Assembly (NCBI GenBank): GCA_025361685.1 | Contig: JANYKE010000063.1 | Span: forward strand, 1 to 18,975 | DNA length: 18,975 nucleotides | Source: Eubacteriales bacterium | GTDB lineage: Bacteria > Bacillota > Clostridia > JANYKE01 | Reading direction: 5' to 3' | Shown here: piece after piece, positions 7,395 to 15,006 of the stretch | Layout of the letters: each line of letters opens with the position of its first letter | Numbering within the stretch: the stretch's first letter is position 1 | Made by a program: the position numbers and the translations under genes | The notes under the pieces: model-generated | What the model was told of the DNA's origin: nothing | What the model saw: only the letters and a program-made list of their open reading frames with translations | The model's database searches: none

Positions 7395-10205
7395 TTGAAA
7401 AGAATAGTATCTTTATTGCTCACATTATTACTTTCAGCAATAATTGTTTTAGGTATGGCAGCAGCAGTTTTTGCTGAGGCCACAAAGCCTACAGAGAAGA
7501 ATCTATTTGTTAGTCCTTCATCCGCCGGAGTAACTGAAAATAATCTCATAAAGAATCCTTCGTTTTTAGAGGGAGATGGTAAAGACGGAGCATTTCTTTC
7601 TTGGTCTCTTAATGATTATGAAGGTACACAGGGCAAAACTCCGGCAGCTTTTTCCGTGGATTCAGGAATTTTTTATGTTGATAAGACTGCAGCAAATCCC
7701 ACTACTACCGGCAGAAGCGCTGTCATTGAAAGTACAACGAAAAATGATGCAAGATATCAGCAGAAAGTCCCGGTGGAGGCAAATTCGTATTATCTCATTT
7801 CGTGTATGGCTAAGTCTGAAAATATTGGAGATGCAAAAGGAGTAAACCTTTCTGTATTGGACATTACTGATACTTCAAATGAGTTGAGCGGTACAACAGA
7901 TTGGACATTGCTGCAGATGTGCGGCTTGACGAGTCCGACACAAAAAGATTTGACCGTAACTCTTGGGATTGGTGGTTACGGAAGCGAAAATACAGGTAAA
8001 GCCTGGTTTGACAATGTGAAAGTTGTAAAGGTTGCTTCTGTTCCCGAAGGTATGGTTTCTGTAAATTTCTTTAATAAAACGGTAGATACCGGTGGGAGTA
8101 ACACGTTTCTTAATATATTGATAGTTGCTGTGATCGCATTGGCAATAATAATATTCCTTACAGTTATGTTTTTTAGAAAAGATAAGCGCAAGGTGAATGC
8201 TGTTGAAGATTTTACAGAAGAAGAACCTGACAGCACTGCAGATGCAGATATGAAATTAAACAAAAGTGACAGTAAAAGCAATCTTTTGCAGAAGGGCGGC
8301 AAAAGTTCAGTAAAGAACGTTGCGATTTCAAAAAAGGACAGATATGAGCCACGAAAGATTCAAAAATTAAGATTGAACAAAATAGATTTTATTTTCATGG
8401 CTGGTATTGCTATAATTGCAGGCATATTATATCTTTCGAATCTTGGTAGTTTTACTGCTCCACAGACATTTTGGCAGCCGGATTCTGAAGGAGAATCAGT
8501 TACATTCAATTTGGGCAAAGAATATACGCTTGATAAGATTATGATATTTGGCGGCGTTAATGAACGCTATCCGGGCGACGATGGCAAATACTTCGTAAGA
8601 TTCTTTAGCAGCGAAAAGAACGACTTTCTTACCGCAATACAACCTTGGGATGATAAAGATAAAGATAAAAATAAATATAGAGATAAAGAATTGGTAGAAT
8701 ATTGGAAGAAAAATTATGTAGCAACAGAAACATGGAATAAAGTTCCCGTCAATTGTACTACTTCAAAAATAAAATTTGTCGTTGAAAGTCCAAAAGCAAC
8801 TCTCAATGAAATAGCGTTTTACGAGAAAGGATCCACAACACCAATCAAGGGAGTCACTATTGATTCCAGTGAGGGAAGTCCAAATGATAACGGTACAGTT
8901 GCAAAGCTTATCGATGAGCAAAACATTATACCTGAGAGATTCACATACATGACAGGAACATATTTTGATGAGATTTATCATCCCAGAACGGCATATGAAT
9001 TTATTCATAGGATGTCACCATATGAGACAACACATCCGCCTCTCGGCAAGGATATAATGACACTTGGAATAGATGTCTTTGGAATGGTGCCATTTGGCTG
9101 GAGATGTATGGGAGCGTTGTTTGGGGTATTAAATATTCTGGCAATTTTCTTGTTGGCAAAGAAGCTTTTCAAAAAATCTTTTTATGCAATGGCGGCTTCG
9201 ATAATGCTTATGTTTGATTTTATGAATTTTACGCAGAGCAGAATTGGTTTGATTGATGTTTACGCTGTTTTCTTTATTATGTTAATGTATTTCTTTATGT
9301 ACGACGCATTTGTTAACAAATCATATGATGTGGGATATAAAAAATCGCTGATTCCTTTGTTTTTGTGCGGGGTTATGCTTGGGTTGGGTGCGGCTAGTAA
9401 GTGGATTGGTATTTATGCAGCAGCAGGACTTGCAGTGCTTCTGTTTATTGCAAAATTTAGAGAATACAAGGAATACAAGATGTTCCAGAAGAAGCGCATA
9501 AAACCATATTGGTATGAGGAATTTATGCCAAAGTATATGTTTGGAGTTTTGGGAATGTGTGCCATTTTCTTCATTGCAATTCCGATTATAATTTATATTT
9601 TGTCATACATTCCATTTATTATGTGTAATGGTCAAAGTTTTGACAGCATTTGGCAAAACCAGATTGGAATGCTTTCGTATCATCAGGGTGTAAATGCAAC
9701 GCATCCGTTTATGTCACACTGGTATGAATGGCCGTTCATGATTAAACCGATGTTCTATTATGAAGGTGGTAGCGCTTTAGCAGCAGCCGGTGACGCGGCA
9801 AAAATTGTTGCAATGGGTAATCCGGCAGTGTGGTGGACAGGCATCGTGACATTTTTCATGGGGATATACCTCGCTGTTAGAAGAAAAGATAACTACATGG
9901 CAATAGTTTACATTGCGATATGTTGTCAGTATTTTGTATGGATTTTCGTTTCAAGAACAGTATTTATTTATCATTTTTATTCAACAGTTCCTTTCTTGAT
10001 TCTCACGACAGTGTATTGCATTAAGTGCTTTGTCGAAATGTTTGATAAAAGGAAACGCAAAATTCCGATAATAGTTACTTTGTTATTCTTGTTATTGGTA
10101 GTTGCATTATTTATATGGTTCTACCCCGGAATTTCAGGAGTCGAAGTGAGTAAAGAGTGGATTGCTTCTCTAAAATGGATGCCGGCTTGGCCGTTCAATG
10201 CTTGA
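7395..10205 (+). CDS. PMT-type (GT39) protein O-mannosyltransferase with N-terminal lectin-like and discoidin-like domains
   Basis: This is a 936-aa enzyme. Residues 1-27 are a signal peptide. Residues about 45-210 are a jelly-roll domain paralogous to the preceding protein (NDAR at 117-120, VTLGIGGY at 188-195). A membrane span lies at about 236-260, a basic cytoplasmic linker at about 261-330, and a second span at about 331-350. Next comes an extracellular insert (about 356-476) resembling an F5/8C discoidin domain, with FWQPDSEGESVTFNLG and LNEIAFYEKG, interrupted by a D/K-rich low-complexity piece. The catalytic core begins with YFDEIYHPRTAYEF, whose D525-E526 matches the acidic pair of PMT enzymes, and THPPLGKD (H547). 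About ten more spans follow, including LMFDFMNFTQSRIGLIDVY. PMT enzymes transfer mannose from polyprenyl-phosphate-mannose to Ser/Thr of exported proteins. The start is a TTG eight bases after AGGAGGA (7381-7387); the nearer ATG at 7390 reads into a stop after two codons. Confidence 0.82.
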   Translation: MKRIVSLLLTLLLSAIIVLGMAAAVFAEATKPTEKNLFVSPSSAGVTENNLIKNPSFLEGDGKDGAFLSWSLNDYEGTQGKTPAAFSVDSGIFYVDKTAANPTTTGRSAVIESTTKNDARYQQKVPVEANSYYLISCMAKSENIGDAKGVNLSVLDITDTSNELSGTTDWTLLQMCGLTSPTQKDLTVTLGIGGYGSENTGKAWFDNVKVVKVASVPEGMVSVNFFNKTVDTGGSNTFLNILIVAVIALAIIIFLTVMFFRKDKRKVNAVEDFTEEEPDSTADADMKLNKSDSKSNLLQKGGKSSVKNVAISKKDRYEPRKIQKLRLNKIDFIFMAGIAIIAGILYLSNLGSFTAPQTFWQPDSEGESVTFNLGKEYTLDKIMIFGGVNERYPGDDGKYFVRFFSSEKNDFLTAIQPWDDKDKDKNKYRDKELVEYWKKNYVATETWNKVPVNCTTSKIKFVVESPKATLNEIAFYEKGSTTPIKGVTIDSSEGSPNDNGTVAKLIDEQNIIPERFTYMTGTYFDEIYHPRTAYEFIHRMSPYETTHPPLGKDIMTLGIDVFGMVPFGWRCMGALFGVLNILAIFLLAKKLFKKSFYAMAASIMLMFDFMNFTQSRIGLIDVYAVFFIMLMYFFMYDAFVNKSYDVGYKKSLIPLFLCGVMLGLGAASKWIGIYAAAGLAVLLFIAKFREYKEYKMFQKKRIKPYWYEEFMPKYMFGVLGMCAIFFIAIPIIIYILSYIPFIMCNGQSFDSIWQNQIGMLSYHQGVNATHPFMSHWYEWPFMIKPMFYYEGGSALAAAGDAAKIVAMGNPAVWWTGIVTFFMGIYLAVRRKDNYMAIVYIAICCQYFVWIFVSRTVFIYHFYSTVPFLILTTVYCIKCFVEMFDKRKRKIPIIVTLLFLLLVVALFIWFYPGISGVEVSKEWIASLKWMPAWPFNA

Positions 10206-10224
10206 ATATAAAGTTTACAAATAA

Positions 10225-10244
10225 TTTACATTTATTTATGTAAA
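10225..10244. other. AT-rich inverted repeat after the PMT gene
   Basis: TTTACAT (10225-10231) and ATGTAAA (10238-10244) flank a six-base spacer, 20 bases after the PMT stop codon. There is no T run behind it, so it is a weak terminator candidate at best. It could equally be a protein-binding palindrome in front of the MoxR operon. Confidence 0.25.
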
Positions 10245-10281
10245 ACGCTTATTTACTATGGAAATAAACTTTTGCGTGTAG

Positions 10282-10287
10282 TATAAT
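10282..10287 (+). promoter_or_regulatory. Probable -10 box of the MoxR operon promoter
   Basis: A perfect TATAAT lies 98 bases before the MoxR start codon in the 179-base gap. I see no good -35 at 16-18 bases; the nearest, TTTACT at 10252-10257, is 24 bases away, so an activator or another mode of recognition may be needed. The leader would be about 90 bases long. I recognise no riboswitch in it. Confidence 0.4.
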
Positions 10288-10384
10288 GTTGTTCGTAAAG
10301 TAGGTATACTTTTAAGGAATTAAATATTAATCTTTGGCTTGTGCAGAATCAAAAAACTAATATTAAAATGGAGGTTGCTTTAAG

Positions 10385-11365
10385 ATGGAAACAAAAAGAA
10401 TAGTTGATTTGACTGAAAGGATAATGAATAACGTGTCCAAGGTTCTTGTCGGAAGAGATGAGGTTTGCAGACTTCTTCTGGTTTCAATATATGCCAACGG
10501 CCATGTTCTTCTTGAAGATGTTCCGGGAGTTGGCAAGACCATGCTTGCAAAATGTATTGCTAAATCAGTATCGAGCCAATTCAAGCGAGTACAGTTTACA
10601 CCGGATTTACTTCCAACAGATTTGACGGGATTGAACGTATTTAACCAAAAAACCAGTGAATTTTATTTTAAAGCGGGTCCGGTTTTCACAAATATCCTAT
10701 TAGCTGATGAAATCAACAGAGCAACACCAAGAACGCAGTCAAGTCTGCTTGAGTGTATGGATGAAAGACAGGTTACGGTTGATGGTATTACAATGAAACT
10801 GGACGAACCATTTCTTGTTGTGGCTACACAAAATCCACTTGAAACCTCAGGTACATTTCCACTTGCGGAAGCTCAAAACGATCGTTTTTTCTGCAGATTA
10901 AAGAATGGATTTCCAACGTTTGCGGAAGGCAGAATGATTTTGAATATGAACGAGGGTAGTGAACCATTTCTTAATCTTGAAGTCATAACTGATGCAGCAG
11001 AGATTGTATCAATATCGCATGAAATTAAACAAGTTAAGGTTAACCTGGCTGTTAAGCAATATATCATTGATATTATTGAAGAAACAAGACATCATGAAGA
11101 GATTATCGGAGGAATCAGCCCAAGAGGAAGCATTCATATGTTGAGAGGCGTTCAAGCACTTGCAGCTGTTTCAGGCAGAGATTACGCTATTCCCGATGAT
11201 GTTAAATACCTTGCGCAGCATTGCTTCCCACACAGACTTACAATTAAGGGATTTTCAGCATATGGCAAAACCGAAACACAGGAAAGAATTATCGCCGACA
11301 TTATTGAAAGAGTTCCGGTTCCAACTGAGCAGATAGACGATAACGACAATATGGAGATGATATAG
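10385..11365 (+). CDS. MoxR-family AAA+ ATPase
   Basis: The 326-aa cytoplasmic ATPase has a typical MoxR layout. The Walker A motif is EDVPGVGKTMLAK (G48-T52), Walker B is LLADEINRA (D108, E109), and the ATQNPLE block forms the sensor region. ISPRGSIHMLRGVQALA in the C-terminal lid is also typical. MoxR proteins act as chaperone-like ATPases that help assemble or activate protein complexes, often together with DUF58 and von Willebrand-type partners. Here the next gene, a DUF58 protein, begins three bases after the stop, and a membrane protein follows that. The start is backed by GGAGG at 10370-10374. All expected motifs are present and the length is normal for the family. Confidence 0.95.
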   Translation: METKRIVDLTERIMNNVSKVLVGRDEVCRLLLVSIYANGHVLLEDVPGVGKTMLAKCIAKSVSSQFKRVQFTPDLLPTDLTGLNVFNQKTSEFYFKAGPVFTNILLADEINRATPRTQSSLLECMDERQVTVDGITMKLDEPFLVVATQNPLETSGTFPLAEAQNDRFFCRLKNGFPTFAEGRMILNMNEGSEPFLNLEVITDAAEIVSISHEIKQVKVNLAVKQYIIDIIEETRHHEEIIGGISPRGSIHMLRGVQALAAVSGRDYAIPDDVKYLAQHCFPHRLTIKGFSAYGKTETQERIIADIIERVPVPTEQIDDNDNMEMI

Positions 11366-11368
11366 AAT

Positions 11369-12511
11369 ATGGATGCAATTACAGTTGCTATATTGCTTTT
11401 TTCTGCAATCGCCATTGAAATACTAGTGTATTCCAAAATGTACTTTAAGAAGATGTCCTATAACTGTGAGTTCAATGTTCATACGGCAAAAGTAGGCGAT
11501 GAGGTTGAATTGATTGAGACAGTTGTTAACAGGAAGAGACTTCCTATTCCGTGGCTTAGAGTTTCAATATTTTCATCAAGATGGCTTGAGTATGCCGGAG
11601 ATTTGTCAAGCGTAGTTGATGAAACAAGATATGTGTCAAGTGTTTTTTATACCGGAGGAAACCAAAAGGTTAAAAGAACATGGCCGATTACTTGTACAAA
11701 ACGTGGTATTTTTGATTTATCCAATGTAACTTTAATAGGAGGAGATCCACTTGGATTCACGACGCTTTCAACAGGCGTTGATGCCACCGCAAGCATAATG
11801 GTTTATCCGATACCTATAGACGTTGAAGAATCGCTGGTTCCGCTTAGCCTAATGCTTGGAGAGACAATTGTAAACAGATGGATTATTGATGATCCATTCC
11901 TTATTGCAGGTGTGCGTGACTACACTCCTTCAGACACAATGAACAGAATCCACATGGGCGCAACAGCTAAGACCGGTCGTCTCATGGTTAAAAAATGCGA
12001 TTTTACATCATCGGTTACTATGACAATTATTCTCAATATGCAATCGATTGAGAGAGAGCTTGACAGAATAGTCGATAAGAACTCGATTGAAGTTGGCATT
12101 CGAATCGCAGCCGGATTTTTTGATATGGCTTGCAATATGGGAATACCGTTTAGATTTTTGTCAAACGGCAAAATCAGAGGAGAGCATTCAAGATATGCAT
12201 ACTCCGAACTGAATGCCGGACCATCTCAACAAGAGATGCTGTTGGTAACGCTCGCAAAACTTGAAATGTTTTATGATGTTCATTTCGATAAGTTCTGTTC
12301 TGAAGCACTTTCTGATTTGGCCGATAGCGAATGTATAATGATCACATCTTTTGTTGATGATGCAATTGCTGATTCAATAAGAGAGTTAAAGGCACAAAAG
12401 AATTCGGTTAAACTTGTTATTCTTGATTATGCCGCAGACACATCAAAGGTTCCGGAAGGTATAAGTGTATACCTGTACAAGAAGCAAGGAACAAAAGAGG
12501 GGGTAGGATAA
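11369..12511 (+). CDS. DUF58 domain protein
   Basis: This 380-aa protein has an N-terminal hydrophobic segment (about 3-22) and a beta-rich middle. The characteristic DUF58 stretch is VRDYTPSDTMNRIHMGATAK (from R183) followed by GRLMVKK. The C-terminal part is von Willebrand-A-like (TMTIILNMQS at the first strand), although the usual DxSxS metal site is not evident: this position reads LNMQS. DUF58 proteins are the regular partners of MoxR ATPases, and the gene order and three-base spacing here agree. Its client is unknown, but the downstream membrane protein is the obvious candidate. It shares the operon's promoter; GGAG at 11352-11355, inside the end of the MoxR gene, may serve as its ribosome binding site. 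Confidence 0.88.
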   Translation: MDAITVAILLFSAIAIEILVYSKMYFKKMSYNCEFNVHTAKVGDEVELIETVVNRKRLPIPWLRVSIFSSRWLEYAGDLSSVVDETRYVSSVFYTGGNQKVKRTWPITCTKRGIFDLSNVTLIGGDPLGFTTLSTGVDATASIMVYPIPIDVEESLVPLSLMLGETIVNRWIIDDPFLIAGVRDYTPSDTMNRIHMGATAKTGRLMVKKCDFTSSVTMTIILNMQSIERELDRIVDKNSIEVGIRIAAGFFDMACNMGIPFRFLSNGKIRGEHSRYAYSELNAGPSQQEMLLVTLAKLEMFYDVHFDKFCSEALSDLADSECIMITSFVDDAIADSIRELKAQKNSVKLVILDYAADTSKVPEGISVYLYKKQGTKEGVG

Positions 12512-12512
12512 T

Positions 12513-13961
12513 ATGAATAAAAGTATTTTTAAATATCTTGCTGCTGTCCTATATGTATTTCTTCTTTTGCCACCTTTCAATTTGGTTCTTGCTGTTCTAT
12601 TTAATAAAATTACTAAAGGTGTCGACATTGAAGGGAATACAGTATTAATCAATTCTGCCGGTTCAATTGGTGTCGGAATTGAAGGGATTATTATTGCAAT
12701 TGCAGTCGCCTTAATCTGTGTTCAACTTGGATTCATTTTGGGTGAAAAAGCAGACGTGAAACTTTTAAAGTTTGCTGTGTCGCTTATTGTATCAACTCTC
12801 CTTGGAAGTATAATACTATTATTTTTTGGAAGACCAATTATTCAAGTTGCCTGTGTCGTATTATTCATGACTGTGTGCGGATATGTTGCAATTAATTTAT
12901 CTTTTCAAGTACTTTCAGAATATTTTTCAAGAGCAAGATTGATGAAGTATATAATCATCAATCTCATTTGCTGGTTCCTTTCGGGTTCTATGCCCGAGAC
13001 GAGGCCGGTTGTATATCAGATGTTGATTGGCTTTACGGTTGCTTTTGTTTTGACGATGTTCATGATTAATAGAGGGCTTCTTGAAACTGTTTATAGAAAG
13101 AAGATGACTGAAGCAGGTGTAGTTGATAAGAGAGTTCAAAAGTATAACGTTAAAATAGTCGCAGCATTTTCAGTTGTATTTATAGCGCTAATATTGGTAA
13201 AAGATTACGTTACACAACTGATAAATACTTTGTTAAAACTTGCCGGAATGAAGTTAATCGAAGGTTTTATACCGACAGAAGGAGGAGGCACTGTTGTCAC
13301 AACTCCTCAACCTGAGGTTACCACACCACCAATTTCAACTGGCACAACAACTACCGGTGATAATAGAGCCAATCTTATAAATTCAATATTGTTTGTTGTG
13401 GTATGTGTAGTGTTAGCAGTGGTCTTGTTTTTGATAATTCGTTTTTTGATTAAAAATGGGCCTAGAAAAATCAGAGCCGCAATCAGAAATTTAGGGGACA
13501 TATTCAAAGGTCTTACAAAAAAGAGCGAGCATGTCCGTAAAACTTTTTCAAGCGATTATAAGGACACATTTGAAAAAGTTGATGACGAATCAAAAGGCAC
13601 ATCCTCCAAGAAATTCAAGGATCTTCAGAATCAGAAGAAGATCAGAAAAATTATTGACCCGACAGAGAAGATGCGAGCCTTCTATGCATTTTTTATGAAT
13701 GTTATTGTTAAAAATAATGTTCCGATCAAGGCCAGCAATACAACAACAGAATTACAAGACAAGGCAGATTTGATTTATTCTGCAAAAGATAGAAATGAGT
13801 ATGTTACAGAAAAATACAACAGATTGCGCTATGCCGATGTTGTGCCGGGCGAATCTGATCTTTCAACAGTTGACGAATATCTTAGCGATATGTCAAAAAA
13901 TTCAATTTCCTTGAAAGAAGAAAAAGATGACAAATCTATTAGAAAGAAAAGAAGAAATTGA
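12513..13961 (+). CDS. Polytopic membrane protein with T/P-rich extracellular segment and DUF4129-like tail
   Basis: The protein (482 aa) has about six N-terminal membrane segments (residues 5-190), a further span near 215-240, and a T/P-rich region (254-284, TTPQPEVTTPPISTG in the centre). A strong span follows at about 288-312, then a long charged cytoplasmic tail. The tail's PTEKMRAFYAFFMNVIVKN and later EKYNRLRYADV blocks resemble the DUF4129 domain found at the C-terminus of transglutaminase-like membrane proteins that accompany MoxR and DUF58. The catalytic transglutaminase core (Cys-His-Asp) that those proteins carry is not present here. The gene starts one base after the DUF58 stop, behind GAGGGGGTAGG, so the three genes form one operon. 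I infer that it is the membrane-bound client or anchor of the MoxR/DUF58 pair. The domain name is moderately certain and the function is not known. Confidence 0.6.
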   Translation: MNKSIFKYLAAVLYVFLLLPPFNLVLAVLFNKITKGVDIEGNTVLINSAGSIGVGIEGIIIAIAVALICVQLGFILGEKADVKLLKFAVSLIVSTLLGSIILLFFGRPIIQVACVVLFMTVCGYVAINLSFQVLSEYFSRARLMKYIIINLICWFLSGSMPETRPVVYQMLIGFTVAFVLTMFMINRGLLETVYRKKMTEAGVVDKRVQKYNVKIVAAFSVVFIALILVKDYVTQLINTLLKLAGMKLIEGFIPTEGGGTVVTTPQPEVTTPPISTGTTTTGDNRANLINSILFVVVCVVLAVVLFLIIRFLIKNGPRKIRAAIRNLGDIFKGLTKKSEHVRKTFSSDYKDTFEKVDDESKGTSSKKFKDLQNQKKIRKIIDPTEKMRAFYAFFMNVIVKNNVPIKASNTTTELQDKADLIYSAKDRNEYVTEKYNRLRYADVVPGESDLSTVDEYLSDMSKNSISLKEEKDDKSIRKKRRN

Positions 13962-14020
13962 AGAAGCTAAGCACAAATATTTAAACCTGTTGGAATTTTG
14001 ACGAACAGCAACTAAGAAGG

Positions 14021-14059
14021 CTATTCATACGTTTGTAATAGTGGCAAACGAATGAGTAG
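14021..14059 (+). other. Long imperfect hairpin in the proB leader
   Basis: A 15-base arm (14021-14035) pairs with 14045-14059 with one G-U pair and one A-A mismatch, around a nine-base loop. It ends 41 bases before the proB start. No run of T follows, so it is not a classic terminator. A weak TTGACG (13998-14003) lies upstream. It could end the MoxR-operon transcript or control proB. I do not see T-box consensus bases. Confidence 0.5.
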
Positions 14060-14100
14060 TCTTGTTGATATAAGTAAAAGGATTTGAGAGGGACAATGAA

Positions 14101-14940
14101 ATGAGTGAATACAGAAAAAAACTGACAAATGCTAAAAGGATTGTAATAAAAGTTGGCACATCTTCATTAACACATTCCGAGGGCAGAATAAATCTGAGAT
14201 TCATGGAAGAAATTGCATGTGTGATATCTGATCTGCTTGACAAAGGAAAGGAAATAGTTTTGGTTTCCTCCGGAGCGATTAGAGTAGGTGCAACAAAGCT
14301 TGGATTTTCAAACAGGCCGAAAGACTTGCCGGGCAGGCAGGCTGCTGCTTCAGTGGGACAATGCGAGCTTATGAATATTTACAGCTCATTTTTTTCTAAG
14401 TATGGACGCAAAGTCGGACAGATGCTTTTAACCGGAGAAATAATATTTAATGAAGAAATAAAAAGAAATACAATTAATACTTTCGAAGCGCTTTTTTCAA
14501 ACGGAGTTGTGCCAATCGTAAATGAAAACGATACAATTTCTGTGGAGGCGCTTGTTGATTTGGATGGTGAAAAAGATGGAAGCAGCAAGAAAATCGGGTT
14601 TGGTGAAAACGATACACTTTCGGCAATAGTTGCAACCATATGCAAGGCTGATCTGCTAATTATTTTCACTGACAAGGACGGTTTTTATGATGACAATCCT
14701 TCAACGAATCCGGATGCCAAATTGATTTCGATTGTCGAGAATTTGGATGACGGGATTAAGAAGTTTGCGTTTGGGAGTGATTCCGAGCACGGTACAGGTG
14801 GATTTGTGACAAAGCTGGAGGCTGCTAAGATTGCGGTCGAGGCAGGGATCGATTTGGTTATTGCGGGCGGGGATAATCCTGCGGTTGTTAGGCAAATACT
14901 TGCCGGTGAGGATAAAGGGACATTGTTCGTTGCAGAATAG
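14101..14940 (+). CDS. proB: Glutamate 5-kinase (short form)
   Basis: This enzyme phosphorylates the gamma-carboxyl of glutamate, the first step of proline synthesis. The 279-aa protein is the amino-acid-kinase domain only: RIVIKVGTSSLTHSEG at the N-terminus, VLVSSGAIRVG, the NENDTIS block, GENDTLSAIVA, FTDKDGFYDDNP, and GTGGFVTKLEAAKIA near the end. The C-terminal PUA domain of the long form (about 100 residues) is missing, as in many Gram-positive bacteria. A hydrophilic insert DLDGEKDGSSKK sits between the NENDT and GENDT blocks. The start is at 14101 behind GAGAGGG (14086-14092); the ATG five bases earlier gives only M-K-stop. proA follows after 66 bases, and feedback inhibition by proline is usual for the family. 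Confidence 0.95.
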   Translation: MSEYRKKLTNAKRIVIKVGTSSLTHSEGRINLRFMEEIACVISDLLDKGKEIVLVSSGAIRVGATKLGFSNRPKDLPGRQAAASVGQCELMNIYSSFFSKYGRKVGQMLLTGEIIFNEEIKRNTINTFEALFSNGVVPIVNENDTISVEALVDLDGEKDGSSKKIGFGENDTLSAIVATICKADLLIIFTDKDGFYDDNPSTNPDAKLISIVENLDDGIKKFAFGSDSEHGTGGFVTKLEAAKIAVEAGIDLVIAGGDNPAVVRQILAGEDKGTLFVAE

Positions 14941-15006
14941 TGTTTTGTTTCGGATAAGTGATAAGTGTTTAAGGGAAATGTTTGTTTGAAAGTGAGGGGA
15001 AGTATT

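Noticed and set aside
7976..8302. Minus-strand 108-codon open frame inside the PMT gene
   Set aside because: It is antisense to a well-conserved coding region, has no ribosome binding site and a composition expected of a shadow frame; the same holds for all other minus-strand frames, including the 123-codon one at 14685-15056.
10238..10256. cre site after the PMT gene
   Set aside because: ATGTAAAACGCTTATTT has the CG shifted by one base relative to the cre consensus.
10206..10384. Riboswitch in the MoxR leader
   Set aside because: The AT-rich leader shows no conserved riboswitch core that I recognise and no terminator/antiterminator pair.
14950..14970. Short direct repeat (ATAAGTG twice) between proB and proA
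   Set aside because: Only seven bases, two copies, in an intergenic gap; no element boundary or binding site can be argued from it.
14965..15006. Upstream start for proA
   Set aside because: The TTG/ATG-like extension has no good ribosome binding site and does not match the ProA family N-terminus; 15007 does.
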